A stretch of DNA of 14,171 nucleotides. Source: an uncultured Gammaproteobacteria bacterium. Lineage in GTDB: Bacteria > Pseudomonadota > Gammaproteobacteria > Pseudomonadales > Azotimanducaceae_A. Position numbers and translations under genes: made by a program. The stretch spans positions 1 to 14,171 of the forward strand of contig CAJWGQ010000062.1 in assembly GCA_913041025.1 (NCBI GenBank). Direction: 5' to 3'. Position 1 is the stretch's first letter. Each line of letters begins with the position of its first letter. The notes beneath the pieces are model-generated. The model was given only the letters and a program-made list of their open reading frames with translations. It searched no databases and was not told the origin of the DNA. Of the stretch, positions 7,154 through 13,402 are shown one piece after another.

Positions 7154-8284
7154 ATGACAGCGATAATCGATGAATCAGGTTTGCCATGCGACGCTTTAGC
7201 TCTTTGGACAGAAAACGTGCCTCTTGCAGATGGCTCGGCAATGATAGACCAGCCGATTTTAACGATCCATCGAGCTCCAGAAGATAGATCAAATGGAGCG
7301 GCCTGTATTGTGGCACCAGGAGGCGGATACCGAATTCTGGCGTCTGATCATGAGGGTCTGCAGGTTGCGAGATGGCTCAACCGGAAGGGAATAACGTGCT
7401 TTGTTTTACGTTACAGAGTTGGTCCGAAATATCACTCCAGCGTGTCGCTTATCGATGGGTTGCGTGCAGTTCGCTATGTGCGCTATTTTGCTGAAGATTA
7501 TAAAATTGACTCAGACCGAATAGGAATGCTGGGCTTTTCTGCAGGTGGTCACTTGACCGTCGCTGTAGGGACTGGGTGGGATAGCGGAAAAGAAAGTAGC
7601 ATTGATCCGATAGAAAAGGTCTCCAGCAGGCCGGATTTCTTAGTTCCGGTCTACGCGGTAACCAACGGTGCGAAGCGAGGACGTAAAGCTGATGAATACA
7701 CCTCGACTGACGAACAAGTTAATTCTCAGACGCCGCCTACTTTTATAGTGCACACTCACGAAGACTCGATTGTCCCTGCTTCGCAATCGACTTTATTTTA
7801 TGACGCCTTATTGGCCCAAGGTGTACCGGCTGAGCTACACATCTTTAATAAGGGAGAGCACGGATTAGGCATGATGCCCGGTGACCCTGATGTCGCTGAA
7901 TGGGGCGAATTGCTTGTCAGATGGTTGCGCAGGCAAAAACTTATGACTAGGCAACCAAGAATAAAGGTCTCGGGAAAGGTATTACGTGGCGGTCAACCAA
8001 TGGGTATGGTGTGGATTACGTTCATTCCAGACGATGTGGACGCGCCCATTGCCAGAACGCGTATACAGTCTGACAGCGGCGGTTCCTTTTCGATTGATAC
8101 TCCAGAGGGCCCGGTCGCCGGAAGGCATTCAGTTAAGATTTACCACGTTAGCAATCAAGAGACCCATGTCGCGACCGGTGTTTATACCATGGACGATGCG
8201 CAGGTCTGCGAGACAACGACTAACTTAAAGGGAAATGATTCATTAGTATTTGAGCTTAGTGAAGAAGATTTTAAAACCATTTAG
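7154..8284 (+). CDS. Alpha/beta hydrolase, BD-FAE/acetyl-xylan-esterase-like, with C-terminal beta-sandwich domain
   Basis: The 376-residue protein has two parts. Residues about 15-262 are an alpha/beta hydrolase of the BD-FAE (carbohydrate acetyl/feruloyl esterase-like) type. It shows oxyanion loop PGGGY (55-59), nucleophile S129 in GFSAGG, likely acid D204 in THEDSIVP and H236 in EHGLGM. Residues about 268-368 begin KVSGKVLRGGQPM and include SDSGGSFSID and PVAGRHSVKIY, the pattern of carboxypeptidase-regulatory or transthyretin-like beta-sandwich domains. No signal peptide or lipobox is visible, although both families are often exported, so location is unclear. The likely role is removal of acetyl or other ester groups from a sugar or small molecule. 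The start ATG is supported by GAGAGG seven bases upstream. The crotonase-like gene follows 21 bases after the stop, so the two are very likely co-transcribed. Confidence 0.8.
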   Translation: MTAIIDESGLPCDALALWTENVPLADGSAMIDQPILTIHRAPEDRSNGAACIVAPGGGYRILASDHEGLQVARWLNRKGITCFVLRYRVGPKYHSSVSLIDGLRAVRYVRYFAEDYKIDSDRIGMLGFSAGGHLTVAVGTGWDSGKESSIDPIEKVSSRPDFLVPVYAVTNGAKRGRKADEYTSTDEQVNSQTPPTFIVHTHEDSIVPASQSTLFYDALLAQGVPAELHIFNKGEHGLGMMPGDPDVAEWGELLVRWLRRQKLMTRQPRIKVSGKVLRGGQPMGMVWITFIPDDVDAPIARTRIQSDSGGSFSIDTPEGPVAGRHSVKIYHVSNQETHVATGVYTMDDAQVCETTTNLKGNDSLVFELSEEDFKTI

Positions 8285-8305
8285 TTGAGAGACCTGGAGA
8301 GAGTT

Positions 8306-9148
8306 ATGCCAAAGTTCGAGCAGATAATTTATGAAGTTGCTGAGTCGGGTATCGTAAGAGTTGTGTTAAACCGCGCTGAAGCACGAAACGCACAAGACAC
8401 GCGTATGCTTTACGAGTTGAATGATGCGCTTGACCTCGCCGCACAAGACGACGAAGTCAAGGTGATCGTTATCGCAGCGAATGGGCCACATTTTTCAGCA
8501 GGACACGATTTGAGGGAAAAAGATCCTGTAACCACGCAACAGTCTTTCAAAACTGTCACGACATGGGGAGGTTTTGAGAGAGATGGAGCAGAAGGGCAGT
8601 TTGCCAGAGAGCAGGAAATTTACCTCGGCTTCTGTGAACGCTGGCGCAATATTCCCAAACCGACCATGGTCGAGGTGCAAGGCAAAGTGATTGCTGGTGG
8701 GGTGATGCTTGTTTGGCCATTTGACATCGTCGTGGCATCGGAAGACGCCACGTTTCAAGATAATACGGTTGCCATGGGAATTTGTGGAGCCGAGTTTTTC
8801 AATCATCCGTATGAGTTAGGTGTCAGAAAAGCGAAAGAGATGCTATTTACATCGGATGAGGTCACCGCCCAGGATGCGTATCGATTGGGAGCTGTCAATC
8901 ACGTGGTGCCTAGGGAACAACTCTCCGATTTCACGATGGGATTAGCTCGAAAAATTTCGCAGAAGAACTTATTCAGTTTAAAGCTAACCAAGATGGCCGT
9001 TAACGCAGCAGAAGACAACGCCGGTCGAACTAGCACAAATCAAACTGCTTTTGCTTTGCATCATTTGCTTCATACGCATTTCAAACTGACCTCGGGTATG
9101 GGAGTGGATCCGGAATTTATGCGTAACTTTGGCAAGAAGACCAGCTGA
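8306..9148 (+). CDS. Enoyl-CoA hydratase/isomerase (crotonase) superfamily protein lacking both hydratase glutamates
   Basis: The 280-residue protein has the crotonase fold: VVLNRAEARNAQ near the N-terminus, the first oxyanion segment FSAGHDL (63-69), and the second one around AGGVML (130-135). The fold binds acyl-CoA and stabilises a thioester enolate. The two glutamates that hydrate enoyl-CoA in rat crotonase (E144, E164) align with M134 and T154 here, so ordinary hydratase activity is unlikely. Isomerase, hydrolase, decarboxylase or other enolate chemistry is possible. FQDNTVAMGICGAEFFNHP (150-168) is the sort of segment found in a widespread but uncharacterised bacterial branch. I place the start at ATG 8306 because GGAGAGAG lies just upstream (8296-8303). 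A TTG seven codons earlier directly abuts the esterase stop and has no SD. The gene ends 17 bases before the convergent SDR gene. Confidence 0.85.
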   Translation: MPKFEQIIYEVAESGIVRVVLNRAEARNAQDTRMLYELNDALDLAAQDDEVKVIVIAANGPHFSAGHDLREKDPVTTQQSFKTVTTWGGFERDGAEGQFAREQEIYLGFCERWRNIPKPTMVEVQGKVIAGGVMLVWPFDIVVASEDATFQDNTVAMGICGAEFFNHPYELGVRKAKEMLFTSDEVTAQDAYRLGAVNHVVPREQLSDFTMGLARKISQKNLFSLKLTKMAVNAAEDNAGRTSTNQTAFALHHLLHTHFKLTSGMGVDPEFMRNFGKKTS

Positions 9149-9165
9149 AAAAATTATAGAGTTTT

Positions 9166-9870
9166 CTAAGCAGAGTTTTTTGGATCGAACAGCGGATACT
9201 CCTTTTCATTCCAAAAAACCTTGCCCGTGGGTCCGCCTGCAGGAAGCGTGGCCAGCATTTTTGCTGTGGAGTAGGTTACTTCCGGTGATTGTAAATCAGG
9301 ACGGTCTTTCCCCCAAATGCGAGTGTTGGTAGGTCCCGGTATTAACATGTTGATCAGAATGTCTGAGTCTGAGACTTCTCGCGCCGCTACTCTTGACGCT
9401 GACCAGATAGCAGATTTTGCGGCGCTGTAAGCAGAGGTCCCAGGTGCGTCGAATTCTGCGTTTCGTGAGACTGTGTTAATGATTCTCCCGTAGGCTTGGT
9501 CGCGCATGATTGGGATGGCAGCCCTCATACCGTAGATACAACCAAATAAATGCACAGCGATATGATCTTCGAACTTACCCTTGCGGGCATTTTCTAACTT
9601 GGGGCCAAAGGCGATTCCAGCGTTGTTGAATAAGACATCTACTCGTCCGGTTTCGGATTGTGTGCCGGTGATGAGTTCTGTTACTTGGGTGGAATCACGC
9701 ACGTCAACGTTTTTTGTCGAGATGCCTATATCCGACAGGGATGCTAGTGATTTGATATCGATGTCTGCAGCGATTACGTGTGCTTGTTCTTGATGAAACT
9801 TCAAGGCCCAGGCTCTGCCAATTCCATTGCCAGCTCCGGTGATTACAATTGTCTTGTTTTTCATATTCAT
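9166..9870 (-). CDS. Short-chain dehydrogenase/reductase (SDR), NAD-type
   Basis: The 234-residue protein is a classical SDR oxidising or reducing an alcohol/carbonyl pair. It shows the glycine-rich loop TGAGNGIG (11-18), D36 after the second strand (favouring NAD(H) over NADP(H)), NNAG (82-85), and the triad S135, Y148 and K152 in YSAAK. The C-terminal substrate loop is short, so the chain is a little under the usual 245-260 residues. The start lies 4 bases after the stop of the sulfatase gene. No SD precedes it, so translation probably depends on reinitiation from the sulfatase. ATG two codons later (9864) is an equal alternative. It is the last gene of the minus-strand hydrolase-sulfatase-SDR operon. 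The likely role is oxidising an alcohol released by the upstream enzymes. The substrate is not identifiable. Confidence 0.88.
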   Translation of the reverse strand: MNMKNKTIVITGAGNGIGRAWALKFHQEQAHVIAADIDIKSLASLSDIGISTKNVDVRDSTQVTELITGTQSETGRVDVLFNNAGIAFGPKLENARKGKFEDHIAVHLFGCIYGMRAAIPIMRDQAYGRIINTVSRNAEFDAPGTSAYSAAKSAIWSASRVAAREVSDSDILINMLIPGPTNTRIWGKDRPDLQSPEVTYSTAKMLATLPAGGPTGKVFWNEKEYPLFDPKNSA

Positions 9871-9874
9871 ATTT

Positions 9875-11395
9875 TCAAAATATCAGCTGGACCGTTGTTC
9901 CATTAATCTCTGTAAGTGTTGATCTTATCGCTGGGATCATTGGTTTTGCTAGAGATGAGGCCCAGGTTTCGTATTGGGCAGTTAATCTTTCAACAACTTC
10001 TGGGTGTGCTTCTGCGAGATCGTTTTGCTCGGATGGGTCTGATTTTAGATCGAACAATAGCGTAACCTTTTCTGACGAAAAGGTGTGTGGCCAGCCACCC
10101 TTGGGCGGAGTCAGTCTGCCGTCATCACCTAGATCTCCATCCGTATAAGTGGCGATGCTATATCGCATTAATTTCCAGCGTTCGTCTCTTATCGCATGTG
10201 TTGGCCCCGAGCGCCAATATAAGTATTCATGTGGCGAGGAGTTAATTTTCCTTTTTACAAACGGAATGAGATTGACGCTGTCGATTGTAGAGAAGCCAAC
10301 GCGACCGGCCGCGGCGACGAATGTTGAGTAAAGGTCCAGTGTGATGACTGGGTGATTATAGGTCTCTCCTCTGGGTAGAAACTTATGCCAACTCATAATA
10401 AAAGGGACACGAATGCCGCCCTCATGGTGAAAGCGCTTGAATCCTGAATAGGGCGCATTAGAACAGGCGCCTTCGATGTAGCCCGCACAACCATTATCAG
10501 AGGCAAATACGATCAGGGTGTTCTCGGACAGGCCGAGTGTTTCTAGTTCTTTGACAATACGGCCTACGCTATCATCTAAAGACGCGACCATTGACGCATA
10601 AATGCGTGCTCTATTGTTTGAAAGATGTTCGTATCGCTTTGAGTATTTATCGATTGTTTGAAGAGGCGTATGTGGGGTTATATGACTTAGGAATAGAAAG
10701 AAAGGTTGATGCTGATTTTCACGGATAAAGTTTACGGCTTCGTCCGTAAAGACGTCTGTCAAATAATCGTCGATCTTCACCTCATTAAAATTTCGGTAGA
10801 TTGCATTAGGCCTATCGAGCGGTGCTCTTTGCGATATTGAAGAATTGATGGAGACGAAGGAGGTACCTGGCTCGTTTGAATTTATGTAAGACGTGCCTCC
10901 GTCTAGAACGCCAAAAAAATCATGGAACCCTCTATTAAGAGGGTGATGTTGGCGTTGGTGACCAAGGTGCCACTTACCTATAAGCGCGTTTTTATAACCG
11001 ATCTCGGATAGGGTATCGGCCATTGTGTTTACCTCTGTGCTCATCCCATATTCTTTGTCCCTCTGAGCTACATTGAATTCCCAACCGTGCCGTTGTTGAT
11101 ATAAACCTGTTATCAGGCCTGCTCTTGAGGGCGAGCAGACGGGGTGTGTCACGTAAGCCTGAGTGAATTTGACTCCATTGCGAGCCAGCTGGTCGATGTG
11201 AGGCGTTTGAATAGGCCCTTGTCGATATATACCCACATCTCCAATACCCAGATCGTCTGCCAAGATTAAAACGACATTTGGTTTCTGAGGAGGGAGAGGG
11301 TTATTTGGGTTTGTTTTGTCGCATGCCGACACCAAGGCTAGAAAACAGAGAACCAGCGCAAAGGATCTAATGGCGTTTATCAACACTTTTTTCAC
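9875..11395 (-). CDS. Arylsulfatase-type (S1 family) sulfatase lipoprotein
   Basis: With a GTG start at 11395 the protein has 506 residues. It opens as a textbook lipoprotein signal: MKK, then a hydrophobic core and a VSAC lipobox, with lipid on C25. Asp at +2 and Lys at +3 leave inner or outer membrane ambiguous, but the enzyme would face the periplasm or outside. The sulfatase domain has the first metal motif DDLG (47-50), the formylglycine signature CSPSRAG with C87 as the catalytic residue, GKWHLGH (140-146), and the second metal motif SDNG (299-302). It should hydrolyse a sulfate ester on a sugar, phenol or other alcohol. It needs a formylglycine-generating enzyme, which is not in this window. 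An in-frame ATG at 11467 would add 24 polar residues before the signal peptide and overlap the upstream gene by 101 bases, so I reject it. Even with GTG the start overlaps the hydrolase end by 29 bases. The SDR follows immediately. Confidence 0.9.
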   Translation of the reverse strand: MKKVLINAIRSFALVLCFLALVSACDKTNPNNPLPPQKPNVVLILADDLGIGDVGIYRQGPIQTPHIDQLARNGVKFTQAYVTHPVCSPSRAGLITGLYQQRHGWEFNVAQRDKEYGMSTEVNTMADTLSEIGYKNALIGKWHLGHQRQHHPLNRGFHDFFGVLDGGTSYINSNEPGTSFVSINSSISQRAPLDRPNAIYRNFNEVKIDDYLTDVFTDEAVNFIRENQHQPFFLFLSHITPHTPLQTIDKYSKRYEHLSNNRARIYASMVASLDDSVGRIVKELETLGLSENTLIVFASDNGCAGYIEGACSNAPYSGFKRFHHEGGIRVPFIMSWHKFLPRGETYNHPVITLDLYSTFVAAAGRVGFSTIDSVNLIPFVKRKINSSPHEYLYWRSGPTHAIRDERWKLMRYSIATYTDGDLGDDGRLTPPKGGWPHTFSSEKVTLLFDLKSDPSEQNDLAEAHPEVVERLTAQYETWASSLAKPMIPAIRSTLTEINGTTVQLIF

Positions 11396-12134
11396 TCTGT
11401 GTCTGGGCAAGCTGAAATTCTCGGAAGGAATTGATGCATAGGTCGGGTCTTTGGAGTATTGATCCATGCCCTACGTTTTCTAAAACTTTCAATGAGGAAT
11501 TGGTCAGGGTCTTGTGTATTTCTCGAGTCGAAGCAAGGTTTGGATCGTGGTCGCCTGTAACTAATAGAACGGGCATGGACAGTTTTTTTATAGCAGACGG
11601 CAAGTCGAAACTTGCTGCCGCGGCCAAAGCAGTTGAGACAAGTTCTGGCTGATGGTTGAAGTTATAGTTGGCAGGTTTTTCAAATTTCTTCAGACCTTTT
11701 GAGATTTGCTTTTCAACGGCGGCTTTTGCGCCTTCTTTTTGAGCTGTCGGATCAGCTTTCGTTATGCTGGCATCGTGAAGAACTGCATTGTTTACGCGAT
11801 CCTGGTTTCTAGAGCAATAGGCGATTGCGGCTCGCGAACCCCATGCCATCGACCACACGATTACCTTGTCGATTTGCAGTTGCTCGAGAACGCAATTCGC
11901 ATCCTTGTTGTATTGCTCGAGAGAGAACAAACTTGGGACGGTATTTTGGTAAATGCTGGATCCTGTTCCCCTGATGTCGAATCGAATAAACCGGTACTCA
12001 GTCTTCAGGTCTTCAACGATAAAATCCCACATTCGTAGTGTACAGCTTGCTCCGTTCCATAAAAGAACCGGTGGTAATTCCTTTGGTCCATCATCTTCAT
12101 AATGAATAATCGATCCGCTTACTTCGATTTCCAA
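11367..12134 (-). CDS. Alpha/beta hydrolase with degenerate nucleophile elbow
   Basis: The 255-residue protein is an alpha/beta-fold hydrolase. Strand VLLWNGASC (23-31) is followed by RFDIRGTGSS (51-60), the usual oxyanion and turn segments. The nucleophile region reads VIVWSMAWGS, placing S95 in V-x-S-x-A instead of G-x-S-x-G. The likely acid is D197 in TGDHDPN and the base is H223 in VGHGS, so a Ser-Asp-His triad is complete although the elbow is unusual. A lid region (about 125-180) lies in the normal place. There is no signal peptide, so it should be cytosolic. The start is TTG at 12134, supported by AAGGGGG a few bases upstream; no ATG is available at this end. It is first in the minus-strand operon and its 3' end overlaps the sulfatase start. 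Esterase, lactonase or C-C hydrolase activity are all possible. Confidence 0.82.
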   Translation of the reverse strand: MEIEVSGSIIHYEDDGPKELPPVLLWNGASCTLRMWDFIVEDLKTEYRFIRFDIRGTGSSIYQNTVPSLFSLEQYNKDANCVLEQLQIDKVIVWSMAWGSRAAIAYCSRNQDRVNNAVLHDASITKADPTAQKEGAKAAVEKQISKGLKKFEKPANYNFNHQPELVSTALAAAASFDLPSAIKKLSMPVLLVTGDHDPNLASTREIHKTLTNSSLKVLENVGHGSILQRPDLCINSFREFQLAQTQSEKSVDKRH

Positions 12135-12331
12135 TTTGCCCCCTTGTGATCCGAAAACGAATTTTTCACTGTGATACTTTATCTTTAGGTTATCCAGTAC
12201 AACTCGTCTCTGATCAGAGTTCCCAATTATCCTGAGATTTTCAACTCTTTTTAATTTAAAGAAAGTTATAGAAATTGAAAATTGCGTTTAAGATGTTATT
12301 TAAACGTGGTTTTACAGCGGGAGTGGTTAAA
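12135..12331. promoter_or_regulatory. Divergent intergenic region with a 12-base perfect palindrome
   Basis: This 197-base region separates the minus-strand hydrolase-sulfatase-SDR operon from the plus-strand MDR genes and must hold both promoters. CTCTGATCAGAG at 12208-12219 is a perfect palindrome near the middle and is the best operator candidate. Around it AACTC (12201-12205) and GAGTT (12217-12221) form a second, overlapping dyad. The part near the MDR gene (about 12236-12275) is very AT-rich, as expected of a promoter, but I see no clean -35/-10 pair. Confidence 0.4.
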
Positions 12332-13312
12332 TTGAAAGCATGGCGAATCAATGAATTGGGGGACCCTTGGGAAAGATTGGTGATCGAGGATATAGAGGCG
12401 CCGCAGCCCTTCAGGGGTCAGGTTTTGATTGAAGTAGAAGCGACCGATCTGAATTTTGCTGATATTTTGCAATGTCAGGGTCGTTATCAGGTTAAGTTAA
12501 CGCCACCCTTTTCTCCTGGCATGAACGCAGCTGGGACTATTTTAGCTGTGGGAGAGGGCGTCGAGCTGCAGGTTGGTCAACGCGTGGTAGGGCCAACCAT
12601 GGGTGGTTATGGGGGATATGCTGCCCAATCCGTGTTGTTAGCTGAACAGTGTCAGGTATTACCGGATACCATAAGTTCAAAGTCGGCGTCAGCCATTCAC
12701 GTGACTTACGGGACGGCCTGGTTTGCACTGCATCAACGGGGGAACCTTAAGCCGGGAGAGACTGTATTGGTTTTAGCCGGAGCCGGCGGCGTAGGCTCGG
12801 CGGCTATACAATTGGCGAAGGTACATGGTTGTTGGGTGACCGCAGCGGCGGGTAGCACTGATAAAACCGAACTCTGTGAACGGCTGGGCGCAGACGAGGT
12901 GATCGATTACAACGCCGAGGATCTGTATGACAGATCCATGAGTCTGACCTCGGGTCGAGGTTATGATGTGATCTATGATCCTGTCGGAGGCGATTTTTTT
13001 GATGTTGCGCGACGCTTGGTTGCCTGGGAAGGCCGACTACTGGTGATTGGGTTTGCGAGTGACAGGATACCTCAAGCGCCCGCGAATCATATTCTGATGA
13101 AAAACTATTCTGTCGTAGGGGTTCACATGGGTGCCTATCGAAAACAGGACCCTACGCCTTTTGATCGTTGCTATAACGAGTTATATGGAATGTTAGAGAA
13201 GGGCAAAATAGACCCTTGGATCGATTCAGTAGTCGGTTTTGAGGAATTGCCTGAGGCGTTGTTGAGTCTAGCAAACAGAGAAACAAAGGGTCGACTTGTG
13301 TTTGAGCCTTAG
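12332..13312 (+). CDS. MDR-family NADPH:quinone oxidoreductase-like (zeta-crystallin-like) protein
   Basis: The 326-residue protein is a zinc-free medium-chain dehydrogenase/reductase of the quinone oxidoreductase type, which transfers hydride from NADPH to quinones or conjugated enones. It opens MKAWRINELG, has the early D-L-N-F-A-D motif (39-44), and the nucleotide loop AGAGGVG (149-155). It also has YDPVGG (215-220) and the closing GKIDPW and GRLVF segments. No structural or catalytic Zn cysteines are seen. I place the start at TTG 12332 because GGGAG lies eight bases upstream (12319-12323) and homologous proteins begin at M-K-A. An upstream TTG at 12275 would add 19 residues with no SD and no family match. 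The gene is divergent from the hydrolase operon and 90 bases upstream of a second MDR gene on the same strand. Alternative roles include acryloyl-CoA-type or enone reduction. Confidence 0.85.
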   Translation: MKAWRINELGDPWERLVIEDIEAPQPFRGQVLIEVEATDLNFADILQCQGRYQVKLTPPFSPGMNAAGTILAVGEGVELQVGQRVVGPTMGGYGGYAAQSVLLAEQCQVLPDTISSKSASAIHVTYGTAWFALHQRGNLKPGETVLVLAGAGGVGSAAIQLAKVHGCWVTAAAGSTDKTELCERLGADEVIDYNAEDLYDRSMSLTSGRGYDVIYDPVGGDFFDVARRLVAWEGRLLVIGFASDRIPQAPANHILMKNYSVVGVHMGAYRKQDPTPFDRCYNELYGMLEKGKIDPWIDSVVGFEELPEALLSLANRETKGRLVFEP

Positions 13313-13324
13313 CGTCTGACGTGG

Positions 13325-13344
13325 GCTGCGTTAAATCCAGCAGC
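13325..13344 (+). repeat. Small hairpin between the two MDR genes
   Basis: GCTGC (13325-13329) and GCAGC (13340-13344) form 5-base arms around a 10-base loop, 12 bases after the first MDR stop. There is no T-run after it, so it is a poor intrinsic terminator. The remaining gap carries only the SD of the next gene, GAGG at 13391-13394. The two genes may share a transcript. Confidence 0.2.
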
Positions 13345-13402
13345 ACGAGTTTATCAATGGCGATGTAAATGAATATGCTATTTAGAGGGCGAGGTCAGCA
13401 AA

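Noticed and set aside
8495..8806. 103-codon frame on the minus strand inside the crotonase gene
   Set aside because: It is antisense to a clear crotonase fold, has no family signature, and its protein is low-complexity and irregular.
11396..11467. ATG start for the sulfatase at 11467
   Set aside because: It would put 24 polar residues ahead of a textbook MKK lipoprotein signal and overlap the upstream gene by 101 bases.
11706..12038. 110-codon plus-strand frame inside the alpha/beta hydrolase gene
   Set aside because: It is antisense to a gene with a full catalytic triad and a good SD, and the product resembles nothing.
7154..12134. A polysaccharide utilisation locus (esterase plus sulfatase)
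   Set aside because: There is no SusC/SusD pair, TonB-dependent receptor, glycoside hydrolase or polysaccharide lyase, and the neighbouring genes are acyl-CoA and redox enzymes.
12275..12331. TTG start for the quinone oxidoreductase at 12275
   Set aside because: There is no SD, and the added residues do not fit the family; the TTG at 12332 has GGGAG at good spacing and gives the normal M-K-A opening.
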